A stretch of DNA of 64,000 nt from Triplophysa rosa (taxonomy: Eukaryota > Chordata > Actinopteri > Cypriniformes > Nemacheilidae), in NCBI RefSeq assembly GCF_024868665.1, contig NC_079912.1, positions 18,268,664-18,332,663 of the forward strand. The letters are read 5' to 3'. A model generated the notes under the pieces. The model saw only the letters and a list, made by a program, of their open reading frames with translations, was not told where the DNA came from and ran no database searches. This document shows, piece by piece, positions 1 to 11,390 of the stretch (positions within the stretch are counted from its first letter, which is position 1; the number at the start of each line of letters is the position of its first letter). The translations under genes and the position numbers were made by a program.

Positions 1-2067
1 TTGACCTTTAAACCTACAAAACAGAAATATCAAGATATGGGATTTAATTCAGAAATAAACGTTACGATCACTTATAAAAGTTACATCTTCACAGGATAGT
101 TTCTCCATGATTGAATTTATTCCCAAACTGTCAAAACTTGTGAAAGGACAAACAAGCTCAGGTGTCTCATTAAAGTAAGAATCTACAGTACATGAGTATG
201 TTCTTCTATAAACAGTAAAGATTTTGCTTACTTTAGAAATGAATCACTGTTATAATGAACACTTAAAAACAATTAAACGAATATTTAATATCAGTTAAAT
301 AAATAGCTCACCTAGAAATGAAAAGGTCATTAGTCACCCTTAATTTCTTCGTATACTATATGATTTTTTGGAATATAATAACCATTGTGTGAGGAACTGA
401 CCATAATTTCAGTCATTTTTAAATTACTTTAATGATAATGTTTCCCTCTTGTGAACTGTTGATTCAATGCGTCAATGAGAACTAGATTACTGAAGGAATC
501 ATGCAGACAGGTATTGTGTGGATCTGAATCACCGAATCACTCATCGCATATAAATATGTAAGTAAAGTAATAATAATGATACATTAAGACAGAAAGCAGT
601 GTTGGTGTGGAAAGACATAAGGGTGAAAAAACAAAAACATTATATTTTTTGGGGATCAATAAAGACAAAGCAAAGACAAAAAGACAACGCTGCTTTAGAG
701 ACTGAAAAAGATAACCCGAGTAATAAAAAATGGCAAGAATAAAAGTCTTCCGAGCTATGGTTTGTCATGCTAAATCCACACTGTGGAAGTTTCCATCATA
801 CAAACACACAGCTGGTTTGATGTTTCTTCTGAATATCTTAGGCACTACACAGTAACCTTCCTAAAACAGCAGAAATGTACAGCCAAGCAATCATCCGTGT
901 GCTCGTCTTAATGCCATTTTTAAAAAGCAGATTTCGAGGTGAGAAAATGAGCACGTGTAATGCGTTAACGTGTGCGTATGACATAAAAGCCCCGAGTTAT
1001 TTTCATTTCCAGTGGTGGAATAAAATAATACACCATAATCTCACGGGTAATTGTCAACATCCCTGGCTGGAGAGAGCTCCCACAGTTTGCATAGAGAGAA
1101 AGCTCGTTTTGGGAAGGCCGAAAGTACTGAGCGGCAATATTTCTGTGGTGCCCTCATTTTCCAGAGGACCACACGCACTATAACCACATCTTCATTAGCT
1201 CAAATTATGCCAGGAAGTCAAGGAGAGGATACCAGTCTCGTTTCTTTTTTTAATAAAAAGAGCGCTCACCGCATAGAAAATGATAACTGTAGTGCTCGAA
1301 TGGGGCATTCAAGCTGTTTTTTGCTCTTTCTAGGTGGGGGTAAAATGAATCCCCCAGCTAGGCTAAAATGAGTTAAAAACACATCAAAAGCCAGCTTAAC
1401 CTCAGTTTTAAACAACAGCAAAATGATGATGCCACACCATTGTTTCTAAGAGACTCTTTCTTCACAGTACTTCTGGCTTTGGCTTGGAACCCTAAAAGCC
1501 TGTGGTTTTATTTTTAATGACTATGCCATGGATGTGAGGCTAAGATGTGTGTGCATGCATTAAAAATGAGTATTTTTGAGTGTGACATTGCAAATGACTA
1601 ATACCACTAACAAGCCATGTCTTCCCTCATTAAAATGTATAATCCTTGGGTTAAAAAAAAATCAGTTGGTTAATGTTGCTCGCCTCTCGCGGATGATAGT
1701 GAATGCCGCACTAAGAGTCCTGCATCTCCAAACAGTCCCTCATTAACACAGAGAAATGGCTTCTTTTCTTCACAGAAGGGCCATTTCAAAGAGCAGTCTT
1801 AAAGGTCTATTTGTTTAGCCAACACAGACTGGTCCTTTTTAGTTTTGGGGCTATTATTTATTTCATGAGCTTCACCAACATTTGAGACACATTTCTACTT
1901 AAGTGTGTGCGTGTGTGTCTGTAAAAAGAGAGAGAATTAGAAATAAAGAAGCTCATTGGATGATCAAACAGAGGTGCAAGAAGCTGTTTTCATGAGATGT
2001 AGGAACTTGTACAGTATCAGAAGCATGTTATGATTTACTTTTTACACTGTAAACCCTAAGGTTGCCA
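1..2067. other. Unassigned non-coding sequence
   Basis: AT-rich, moderately complex DNA with many stops in all frames. Two short open frames around 875-1371 overlap in different frames and have no recognisable domain, so I do not call a gene. A short GT-rich run sits at about 1902-1920. No repeat with clear ends was found here. Confidence 0.6.
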
Positions 2068-2523
2068 CTAACTCTTTCCCTGCCATTTACAAGATTATTT
2101 GTTATTTATGGCACAGGGTTCCTTGCAATTTACAAGTTTTCCCATCATTTACAGTATGCAAAGACTTTGAGTTTTTCCAGCTTTCCATGTTTCCACTGTC
2201 CAAAAGAGTGCATCATCTACAGATCCCAAAACAAGCAAATCTTCGTTCTACTATTCCTTCAAATCTTCATTTTAAATCCCATCTAGATTAAATCTTTGAC
2301 AAAAACACAATTTTCTCTGTTTTTTTCCACAATGTTGTATTTTGGAAAAGCCATCCCACATTTGGGAAGAGATAAAAAAAGAAAAATGTTTTTTTGTTTA
2401 AAAGCAGAGATATTCCCTCCAATTTCATATACTGTATGTTCGTATATTCATAGAAGACAATATTCTGGAGACCATGAACATTATGTGAAAATGATCAAAA
2501 AACGCTGGTGGGGAAAGAGTTAA
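2068..2523. mobile_element. TTAA-type MITE with TIR TTAACTCTTTCCC
   Basis: The left end reads CTAACTCTTTCCCTGCCA and the right end, read in reverse complement, TTAACTCTTTCCCCACCA. The ends are therefore inverted repeats beginning at a TTAA-like site (first base mutated on the left). The body is about 456 bp and has no transposase frame. TTAA targets are typical of piggyBac and Kolobok elements. The text next to the right end (AACGCTGGTGGGGAAAGAG) matches an abundant cyprinid repeat I recall; that match is from memory. Confidence 0.75.
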
Positions 2524-3366
2524 GTTAAGCATCAAGTAAACTACAACAGAAGTGGCTTGATGAAAGTTGAAACATGCTTATGATTTTTGCTTGGCAAACA
2601 AAACAGACAAAATAATTCTATTGAATTGCACTGCATAACAAACCATATTTGAGTCATTGAGGGACTGAAGTATCCTCGGACAAACAAGCAAACACCAAAA
2701 CCACACAAAAATGTGCCAAATAACATTCGGAACACCTTAAGGCTGGAATACATAAGCGACTTTTAACAGATTTTTTAAAAACTAGACATCACATGCACTT
2801 GCAGACTTTTTAAGAGTTTGCAGAGAAAAACAGAGCATCACACACAACAGACTAGTGCAGACTTTCTGCAACAATTCCAGACTGAAAATCTGAGCAAAAG
2901 TCTTGTAGTGTATTCCAGCCTTTATCCACAACACCCTGAAGATTCTTCGTCTTTACTTGTTTGAGACAAGGGCTAGGGTGTTGTACTGTATATGGTTGTG
3001 GTTAAGGGACAAACAACATATCATGAACAACAATGGTCATAATAACAGTATTTCATGGCCAAATGATTAAACCACTACCTTAACCACACACATCTTCATT
3101 AGAGAGGAAAAGGTATTTTAAGCTGAAGAAAAGCTGTTGGCAACAAACTAGCCCAAAATAACAATGTGTTATTAACATACAGAGCGGGCAAGGAGTGAAA
3201 TCATGCCTCTGTTTATTTATGAGCAGAATCACTAGCCACAGATGAGAGCTCATTTTCTCAGTAAAATATATGGCCTCAGACCTCTGCCCACAGCTCATGC
3301 AAGCATCCACACATGCAGTACACACCTTAGTGACTATTGAGATAGTAATCAAACCTGGGATGAAAT
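2524..3366. other. Unassigned non-coding sequence
   Basis: Mixed-complexity sequence without a supported exon or bounded repeat. The open frames here are short and have no plausible domain or splice context. Confidence 0.55.
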
Positions 3367-3789
3367 TTAAAGGGATGGTGGACTCAAAAATAAACATTCT
3401 GTCATGCAGCTTCATGCTGCGTTGTTTTTAAAAAATATATATTTTTAACCCGAGAAAGCACAGTGGAGTGCTCTAGCTGAATGTACAGACAGTCTTAACA
3501 CACAATGTAAAGATGTAAAAATGTAAAGAGTATCATAAAAGTGGTCCATACAAGTTGGTTATATTCCAAGTCGTCTGAAACACAAAATACGATATTTTGA
3601 GAAATGTCTCAGTGGTTTTGTGGCCATTCAATGGAAGTCAATGGGGACCAGTGTTGTTAGGTGACCAACATTCTTCAAAATATCTTCTGTTGTGTTCTGC
3701 AGAAGAAAGAAATCCACACAGGTTTGGAATGACACAACGTTGATTAAATAATGAAGAAATGTTCATTTTTGGGTATGCTATCCTATTAA
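3367..3789. mobile_element. Degraded GGGATAGTTCACCC-family MITE, copy 1
   Basis: The sequence starts at a TTAA followed by AGGGATGGTGGACTCAAAAA and ends ...TTTTTGGGTATGCTATCCTATTAA. These are diverged versions of the family ends. The centre carries the family signatures GAGAAATGTCTCAGTGG, TGGAAGTCAATGG and CAAAATATCTTCTG. It is longer than the 27090 copy because about 130 bp of unrelated text lies after the left end. No transposase is present. Confidence 0.7.
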
Positions 3790-5217
3790 AGAGATGCTGG
3801 GACTTGTCCCCCGGTGCTGAGGTGTAATGATCCTCTGTTTTATGTAGCTGTTTTAACTGGTGTGGGTGTGAAAGCTTAAAAGTGAGGAACGTCAAGGGGA
3901 ATATGGAGCAACATCTGTCGTTCCAGCTGTGTTGTCAAGTTCTCCACTTCTCCCGCTTCTGTTGCACAGCTGTAGGGACTTGCACTGGTTCCTCGTTACC
4001 TACACTGTTTACGGAATTATAGCACATTTGGTCTAATTAAGCTCACAGTGTGTGTTTATGCATGTCAGAATCCACTACGGGAAAAAAGGCAATATTTATA
4101 CAAGCCTGGTGTTCAGCAGCTCGCCTGTGAATATTTGGGGCACGCGCCCAATGTGTTGCACCAAATTGCACGGGACACTTAATGAAAATCGCAACACTGT
4201 TGCTTCGCTTCATTGGTTTGTTGATCAACGTTGTCAGACCTTGCCACTCGTAGCTCGAGAGAGGAGGCTCTTCGGGGGGAACATTTCTAAACATGTCGGA
4301 ATAAACACGCGTGACATTTAGGAGCCATTAATCGACAACCATTATGCCACAGGAGTATTTCTCATGGCTGGTTTCACACAAGGCTTTGAAAATGCAAATG
4401 GGATCATAATCTGTTGTCTTGGTCGCGTCGAGTTCTGTATTTACGCATGGGCGTGATATAATGGTGCAATTTTCACATGAAAATGACCAATTTGAGAGAT
4501 TAAAGCTGTTAATTTACAGCCGATTTACAGGCTGAACCATGAAACAAAACAAATAAAAGCATCTAAACGTGATTAGACAATCACTTCAAAGAGAACACGG
4601 ATCAACCATTTATATGGCATTCTGAGTGTCAATAAACCATCCTGGTAGAACAAGTTATGATGCAGAACATCTTACACCAATACATACCAGTATCACTAGT
4701 AATTCAGAGTGTGCCTACACAATTTATCAATATGAAATATATTTGTTTTTGGGTTTGAATTCTATCTAAAGGAATCTTAGACCTTATTATTAACTTTAAA
4801 TGCTACAAATTTGACATGACAGCTGTGTAATACAAACCAAATGGCTTAACAATCATTTAACTTAGTTGTCATAAAGAAATAATGCCAGTAAAATCATAAC
4901 TGTCCAACAACAGACACAATGATATCAGAAATGGAATGTAATCTGTAAGGCACTGTTTACAAAAAAAGGTTGTAAGAAAAAATTATCCAACAAAAAGAAA
5001 CTACAATAAATGTTAAACTAAAATCTAAGCTTTTATTTATTTTTTATTTTATATATTTATTTATTTATGACCTTACTAATTATTAATTATTTTTATTTTA
5101 TTAATTTATTTTATGTATTATGATTATGATTATGATTGTTGTTATTATTATTATATGCTTTTACATCCTGGTCTAGTTTACTTTTATTGTAACTGTTACC
5201 GTAACTAATATTTTGTC
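3790..5217. other. Unassigned non-coding sequence with AT-rich tract
   Basis: The 3900-4400 part is higher in complexity and CpG and could be regulatory. Overlapping opposite-strand open frames at 4043-4321 have no recognisable domain. A simple ATTT/TTAT-rich tract runs through about 5030-5160. No exon is supported. Confidence 0.5.
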
Positions 5218-5602
5218 TTAAAGGTCCAGTGTATGAAATTTAGCGACATCTAGCGGTGAGGTTGCGAATTGCAACCAACGGCTCACTCCACCACTCACTC
5301 CTCCCTTTCGAAGCACTACGATGGCCGACACAGGTCTAAGATGTTGTCACGTTTTCGCTTCTTTGCAAAGGAGATAACGTATTTACAAAACACTCTGTAG
5401 AGCAGTTTGTCCGTTCAGGGCTACCGTAGAAACAACATGGCGAATTCCATGTAAGGGGACCCACGGTGTCTGTAGATAGAAATAGCTCATTCTAAGGTAA
5501 TAAAAACAAAAGGCTTCATTATGTAAAGTCTTTATACACCTCTGAAGACATAGTTCTGGATATTATTGCATTTCTGTCCAAAATTACACATTGGACCTTT
5601 AA
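5218..5602. mobile_element. TTAA-type MITE with TIR TTAAAGGTCCA
   Basis: The sequence begins TTAAAGGTCCAGTGT and ends TTGGACCTTTAA, so the ends are mirror images and each carries TTAA. The internal text (GACATCTAGCGGTGAGGTTGCG, TGCAACCAACGGCTCACTCC) is that of a repeat I recall as common in zebrafish and other fish. Length is 385 bp with no coding frame, so it is non-autonomous. A piggyBac-like origin is inferred from the TTAA ends. Confidence 0.85.
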
Positions 5603-6590
5603 AGGAAAAAACAAGGGATGAAGCTTAAACAATGATGTGTGGTAATCAACACAATGGCAACAATGTTGTCAATAAAGCTCAACCTATGCTTCAAAGATTA
5701 GAGAAACCACTCCTCCATCTTCTTCTTCAGAAACAAACCTTAAAACTACACTAAAGCAAACACTAAACTAAATTAAACGACAAACTCTTTACTTTCTCTA
5801 TAGCATTACAATCCTTAGCAATTCTAGAGAATCATTTTTGCAGGCATGCATGTTGATAAAGGAGGAGGCCACGTGTAAAGGCAGAGAAACGTTTTCTTCC
5901 TCCAATCAAATCTCTCAGATAACAGTTGATACTGCAGGTGCATTAACCTCACACTGTGATTTATGCCCATCATATTAAAGCCTCTCATCATGAACTTGAT
6001 ATGCATCACACTCCAGACTATCTATCTAATCATATGGCCTGGAGACTCTGTGATTATAAGCCCATCTAACAGTAATCAATAGAGTGGCCACCGGTGGAAG
6101 CTTGGCAGTATATGAAGTATAATCATATGCGGGTCTCATCTGCATAGTTCCTCTCAGTCAGAACCTGTTTTTATGAGCTCATACTTTTCTTGGTCACTTA
6201 TTACATGTCGCACGTCTAATTTTAACATATAGATCATTCTCGGAAATAAGTGACCTTTTCTAGTTTAAATTCAGCTACTTTTTTGTAAGATTGTACAGGA
6301 TAAATAATAAAAAGATGAAAAAAGCTTAAGAAACATGTTAAGAGTAAAAGTTAACCATGTCCTGACAATACATAACTGTTTAAATGGTGGCTAGTTCACC
6401 AGTTGATTTCATACTTTTTAGTCATACTTGCTTTTCCCCCAGTGATGGTTAGGGATGGGGCTTCATTAGCCTATTGCTTTTTGTAAAAAAAAAAAAGTGT
6501 ACAATTTACATGTTCATACAAAAAAGCCACCTTGTAAAGACTTCTGAATCACTGTGACATCACTCTGATATATCAGGAACATAACTGGTA
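5603..6590. other. Unassigned non-coding sequence
   Basis: AT-rich non-coding DNA. A short minus-strand open frame at 5824-6009 has no splice support or domain. A poly-A run lies near 6485-6497. Confidence 0.55.
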
Positions 6591-7540
6591 CCCATTTTGT
6601 AGAATGACCCAACTGTTTCTCCCCAAGAGATGTTAATTATTTAACTGGATGACCCATCTTAAGGAATCTCTAATTAACTTTGCATTCAGGCGGAGCATTT
6701 TAATACTTCCCAGCTTCATAGGAACATCACCTCATTATACAACCGCTAATAAACATTCTCCGACATTAACCCAGGCAATTTAAAGAGGTAGAGGTCTCTC
6801 CCCTAACTAACTTCTGTTACTTAACCTTCTTAAGTGTCATTTTCCACATCAAGGTGGAAACGAGACTGGCAGACTGGCCTCACGTGTACCACGGGAGAGA
6901 AAAGAAACTTGTCTGTATGACACAAGCCATTCACGTTAATTCTCATTTCTTAACGTAAAAAAAATCAAGGTGACATCCAATTACTCGTGAAATTTTGACA
7001 GGCCGTGTTCAATTAAAATTGACAATCTAACAAGGGACACTGAAATGAATTTCATTCCGAGTCTAATCACCGAAGTATAAACAAAGGAAATAATCACTGA
7101 TGGTCAGTAAACAGCGTGATATTTTTGGCTCTGACTGCATTCAATCTGGCTCATTTCATTCTTAAAAGGACGTGAATTATGGGCTGTTATGAATAGAGAG
7201 CGCAGAAATTAGAAATCAAATCCTGTCCGACTTTATTCCTGCCCTGCAATCTATGCAGATTAGACAGGAGCAATTTAGTCGCAGCTGCCATGCTCATTTT
7301 CCTGCCATTACACTGGAATGAAGTAAGACATTCCATTATTATTTAGAGCGGGAACGACGACTGGGAAGTTGCTGAAAATTACTTGATTTATTTTTTTTAC
7401 ACCTCTAGTGCGGTCATTACTTCAAACATCTTAGTTTGAATCAATATCAGTAATGATTCATTCTTTTGATTAAGAGGCAACTCCATCTGTAAGTGTCAGG
7501 TAATTACCGCGATGACCTGTAATGAGAATATTTCACAAGA
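6591..7540. promoter_or_regulatory. Candidate conserved non-coding regulatory block
   Basis: Unlike the flanks, this stretch is high in complexity, has no recognised repeat and is rich in homeodomain-type words: TAATTA/AATTAC near 6630-6680, 6980 and 7500. It also has a POU-like ATGCAGAT at 7253-7260 followed by a region rich in E-box-like and TEAD-like (ACATTCC) words up to about 7340. No frame is open across it. The texture resembles enhancers around vertebrate developmental genes, but conservation could not be tested. Confidence 0.35.
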
Positions 7541-7600
7541 CTTCCACTTTCCCTTTCTGTCTCTATCTACTCTCTCGCCCCCTTTCCCTCTCTCTCTTTC
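7541..7600 (+). repeat. Polypyrimidine tract
   Basis: Sixty bases made almost only of C and T, with CTCTCT and CCCTTTCC runs and only three purines. It could serve as a splice polypyrimidine tract on the plus strand, but no convincing AG and open exon follows directly. Confidence 0.8.
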
Positions 7601-7709
7601 GGTGCTGTAATTACCGCCTGTCCTCATCAGAGCTGTCCGCAGTTATCAGTCAATGACACCGGACTCAGGGCCGAACCGCTGCGGTAAGAGATGCGGGGTC
7701 TCGCCGTAC

Positions 7710-7751
7710 CTGATTAGCTTGTGTAAGAGGAAACCTCATTAGATGCGCCAG
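7710..7751 (-). CDS. Weak exon-like block of 42 nt
   Basis: On the minus strand the block is preceded by CTTCCTCAGCTTCAG and followed by GTACGG, an acceptable acceptor and a moderate donor. Read from its first base it gives 14 codons without a stop, starting Leu-Ala-His-Leu and ending Ala-Asn-Gln. In the phase needed to follow the 10627-10684 block it meets a stop after a few codons, so it does not extend that chain as an internal exon. It may be chance. Confidence 0.15.
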
Positions 7752-8844
7752 CTGAAGCTGAGGAAGTAGATCTGATCACAACAACCAGGCAGATGTCAAA
7801 GCCCTAAAGGAGAGGGAAAAGAGTTTACTTTGGAATTAGTGGGGGCATATGTGAACATGGGCATGGCAATCAGTCTGAGACCACGTCAAGGAGATTCGAT
7901 ATAACGCTGTTTGCAACTGTCAAGAAAGCAATCTGAAAGAGCGGAGCAAGGAATAAACCAGTGACCAATATTGCAAAAAAATATATATTCTCCATATACC
8001 GTCGTGGCTGCATGTGTTTTGCACAGCTGAGCTACCGTATATCCATTGTCTACGCCTGTGAATGTTGCCCTTAAGCACCAATTTTTCATAGCACACTTTA
8101 TATCACTCTATATGTTTCAGAATAATGTTTGCTCATTAAATTTAAATGATGAAAATATTGCTTTTCATCTATGTTATTAATGATTGGCATCTAATACATG
8201 TATTATTTATGAATAGAAATGATTCATGCAGTAAAGGGTTAAAACATTCATGAGATGCTGAAAACGAACTGTTACAGCAGAGATGTAAATGATAAAGTGA
8301 TAATATGTTGATTGATAACAATGAGCACACCTGATTGATCTCTAATGATAAAATCTCTGGTTTGGCATGTCACAACGATTCTTTATATAAAAATGCTTTG
8401 CAAAAATATCGAAAATGTGTTAAAATGTTGATTTGGGAAAGCAAAGCCAACTGAACCAAAGACAACATACACTTTTATGGCTGTCTCAGAACAAAGAAAA
8501 TATACATAGTTTACAGTTCTACAGTACAAATGTGAATCAAAATGTGAAATAAGTTAAAAAGCAGAAGTTCTTACAGTTTCTGCCCTCAGGTTCATAATGT
8601 AATTTTGGTTCAATTTAGTGTTCCGCTCAATATTCACACTTTTAGATTTGCACCCTGAACCACAAAAATGTCATATTATTTACAGAATTAATTCTTCTTT
8701 ATTTCAATTTGCAGTAACATAAATAAAATCTCCTAGGCTGTTATGTTCATTCTTAAAAGGGATAGTACACCCCAAAAAATACCTTAAAGGCTGAGTAGGC
8801 AATCCTGTCCAGAAACGTTTTTTGTCATGCTGGCTGGAAGTCTA
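7752..8844. other. Unassigned sequence ending in repeat fragments
   Basis: Non-coding AT-rich sequence. Near 8758-8782 there is an isolated end of the GGGATAGTTCACCC family (AAGGGATAGTACACCCC). It is followed by TTAAAGGCTGAGTAGGCAAT, which looks like the start of another dispersed fish repeat. Both are fragments without matching second ends. Confidence 0.5.
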
Positions 8845-9244
8845 TTAAAGTCCCAGTGAAATTAAAATGACAACGCCTATTTTTTCATGAAATATTGCAG
8901 CATTTATTGTAAATAGTATCAATGTGGGTCATTCTCTTTTTAAAAATTGTGTGCCCTCATAATCTTTAGTTAAAATCCACTTCCTTCCTGTAATGACTAT
9001 CCATCTCAAATGACGTAAGCTAGATGGCTTGGGCGGAGCATCCGTTAACTCCTCCCCTTCAACTGACTGAGCAGACTGCGTCCATTTCAAAATGCAACGT
9101 CTGTTTTTATACATCCAATCAAATCGCAGAGAAAGACGAAAGCCACGGCCACTATTTTTCTCATTAGAAATTCCATTTCACTAGGAAATGCGTCAAAATA
9201 CGGAAGTAAAAACGACCGCAACTTCCGGTTCACGGGGACTTTAA
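8845..9244. mobile_element. TTAA-type MITE with TIR TTAAAGTCCC, unit 1 of an abutting pair
   Basis: The left end is TTAAAGTCCCAGTG and the right end CACGGGGACTTTAA, inverted repeats that differ at one of 14 positions. The length is 400 bp. Internal landmarks are TTTTTTCATGAAATATTGCAG, GGGTCATTCTCTTTT, GGGCGGAGC and TTAACTCCTCCCCTTCAACTG. No transposase is present. Its terminal TTAA is shared with the next unit. Confidence 0.85.
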
Positions 9245-9738
9245 AGGTCCAGGTGAAATTAAAAATGACAATGCCTATTTTTTCATGAAATATTGCAGCG
9301 TTTATTGTAAATAGTTTATCAATGTGAGTCGTTCTCTTTTAGAAATCTGTGTGCCCTCATAATCTTCAGTTAAAATCTGAAAATGCACTTTGGTCCTGTA
9401 ATGACTAATCATATTAAATGACGTATGTTAGAAGGCTTGGGCGGAGAATCTGTTAACTCCTCCCCTTCAACTGTAAGTCTGCAGCCAGTTCCATTTCAAA
9501 ATTCAACGACTGTTTTTATACATCCAATCAAATCGCAGAGAAAGACAAAAGCCACACAAACTATTTTTCTCATTCAAAATTCCATCTCACTTTATAATCG
9601 GTGTTGCTTTTCCACGCTGGGAGCAACTACGAGAGTCAAGGGTTTCAAAGATGATGCCATGGTAACTTCTGAACATGGTTATGATTCGATTTTTATTGGG
9701 TTTTGATTATGTTGCTTATGTAGTTTGTGGACCTTTAT
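9241..9738. mobile_element. TTAA-type MITE, unit 2 of an abutting pair
   Basis: The unit starts at the TTAA that closes unit 1 (TTAAAGGTCCAGGTGAAATT) and repeats nearly all of unit 1's landmarks in the same order and orientation. After about position 9590 the two diverge. A matching right end is probably GTGGACCTTTA at about 9728-9738, where the final TTAA is degraded. Open frames at 9425-9706 and 9727-9933 fall in or at the edge of this repeat and are not treated as genes. Confidence 0.75.
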
Positions 9739-9895
9739 GTATTACATCGTTACCCAGCGTCTAACGGGAACTATGCTGCATCTAATCCCGTTTTAAAGCT
9801 GTTGTTTATGTTAGCGGTTTTAGCTATTGTAGTAACGTTATTTACTTTGTACTATAACAAGTTCTCACTGGTGAATGAATCATCTTTTCGGCATT

Positions 9896-10273
9896 TAAGT
9901 TGTTCCAAATCTGTATACATTTTGTTCTGTTGAACAGAAAAGAAGAAATTCTGAAGAATGTGGACCAAACATGAAAAAACGGTTGTTTTTCCTACTATCC
10001 CTGTTGAAAAAAACAGCATATGCTGGGTTAGGTATGTTTTGATGCTGGTTTGACCAGTTTAAACCAGCTAAGGACCAGCACATGACCAACTAAGGACCAG
10101 TACATGACCAGTTTAAACCACATACCAAACCAGCATATGTTTTTTTTTCAACAGGGATGGTAGTCAATAGCGCCCCAAAACTGTTTGGTTCTTTGTGTTC
10201 CGCAGAAAAACGACATTTATACAGGTTTGGAACTTGAGCGTGAATAAATGATGACAAAATGTTTGGGTGAACT
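9896..10273. mobile_element. GGGATAGTTCACCC-family MITE, copy 2, split by an insertion
   Basis: The left end is truncated near GTTGTTCCAAATCTGTATAC and the right side ends ...AAATGATGACAAAATGTTTGGGTGAACT. Between them the element is interrupted by the 9999-10156 element. Removing the insert restores the order seen in the uninterrupted 27090-27429 copy (TTCCTACT..TAGTCAATGG), so the nesting is well supported. Confidence 0.8.
9999..10156. mobile_element. Short nested palindromic MITE, TIR CCCTGTTGAAAAAAA
   Basis: The left end is CCCTGTTGAAAAAAACAGCA and the right end, in reverse complement, CCCTGTTGAAAAAAAACA. The arms extend into GCATATGCTGG and GACCAGTTTAAACCAG, so most of the 158 bp can fold on itself. 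The flanking dinucleotide AT on both sides suggests a very short TSD. It is non-autonomous; the superfamily is not certain. Confidence 0.85.
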
Positions 10274-10626
10274 GGGTTCAAAATTCTTACTGTCTGCTCT
10301 CAGACTCAAATATTAACTTTACCGGAGACAGAACGCAAAAGATAAATGACTAATCCACATTTTAATCTCAGCATGGTGTAGTGAACATAAACATCGCATC
10401 TCTATCAAACCGGAAACTCGAATGGAAAATGTCACACTTTTACTTTTTCCTGATAAGATTTGTTCTCTTTTTATTTTGGGGCCTTTGTCGTTTATCTGAG
10501 GAAGCAAACGCCTTTTAACTGCTTTTTCAAGTGGAAGTCTTTCATGGTTTTGAAATCAGACAGCAGGTAGAGCATCAGAGCGTGCCGTTCTGATAGGTGG
10601 ACTCACCAAGAGCCGAGTGACTTCAC
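10274..10626. other. Unassigned non-coding sequence
   Basis: No repeat with clear ends and no supported exon. It lies immediately 3' (in minus-strand terms) of the 10627-10684 exon candidate. A strong alternative donor-like GTGAGT on the minus strand lies near 10605. Confidence 0.5.
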
Positions 10627-10684
10627 CTGCTAGTTAAGACAGCCAGCGCTCTCACGCTGGGTCGTGTGGGCTTTGTCAGGAAAA
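10627..10684 (-). CDS. Candidate internal coding exon (58 nt), unidentified gene
   Basis: The minus strand reads AAGAAAGTCTCTCAG before the block and GTGAAG after it, giving a reasonable acceptor and donor. Only one of the three frames is open: two bases complete a codon, then Phe-Leu-Thr-Lys-Pro-Thr-Arg-Pro and on to ...Leu-Thr-Ser with two bases left over. The exon thus needs a preceding exon that ends with one spare base, which is exactly how the 15826-15877 candidate ends; the joined codon would be Val. A stronger GTGAGT donor lies about 20 bases downstream, but using it introduces a stop. The product is not recognised. Splice-site and phase evidence are suggestive, not decisive. Confidence 0.35.
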
Positions 10685-11099
10685 CTGAGAGACTTTCTTT
10701 GTGAAAAGAGTTTCATCTACTGCTTTAAGGGTTTTTGAACTACGCTTTGGCATTAAGGGTGAAATGGCATGGCTAAAGTGCTCGGCTGAGCTATCAACTG
10801 TGCGCAAGGGAAATGGATTTAGTTACATGTGCTTTATTATCATCATGAAGACCTTGCAACATGTCTACAAATTCTTTAACGGCCTCCATATTGGATTTCA
10901 CTTTGATGAAACGTCCTCCATTTTGCTTGAATTACAGTCAATCAGATTAGTCCCGTACATGAGAAAAGAGATCCAACAAGACCCCCGAACATATACACAC
11001 AGCTGTGTTAAAAGCTTAATGCAGTTCACCCAAAACATTCTGTCATCATTTACTTACTGCTATGTCAAAACCTTTTAAAAATAAATTCAGAAAGGATTT
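10685..11099. other. Unassigned non-coding sequence
   Basis: A plus-strand open frame of 125 codons (10701-11078) covers most of this stretch. It has no domain, a biased composition and ends at the edge of a repeat, so it is not called as a gene. Confidence 0.5.
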
Positions 11100-11390
11100 T
11101 TAAAGCGATAGTTCACGCAAAAATAAAAATTCGGGCATCATTTATTCACTCTTATTGCGTTCAAACCTAAATGTGACTCTTTCATTCGTGAAACACAAAA
11201 AAATATATTTTGAGAAATGTCTGTGCCCATACGATGGAAGTCAATGGGGTCCGATGTTGTTTGGTTGCCAACATTTTTCAAAATATCTTCTTTTGTGTTC
11301 TGCAAAATAAGAAAGTCATACTAATTTGAAATGTCGTGAGGGCGAGTGAATGATGATTTTCTTTTTACTGTGGGTGCGCTATCCATTTAA
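11100..11390. mobile_element. GGGATAGTTCACCC-family MITE, copy 3
   Basis: The sequence runs from TTAAAGCGATAGTTCACGCAAAAA to ...GGTGCGCTATCCATTTAA with TTAA at both ends. The centre contains GAGAAATGTCTGTG, TGGAAGTCAATGGGGTCC and CAAAATATCTTCTTTTGTG. Length is 291 bp; the ends have diverged by a few substitutions. Confidence 0.85.

Noticed and set aside
10701..11078. 125-codon plus-strand open frame
   Set aside because: No recognisable domain or codon signature; it ends in the flank of a MITE.
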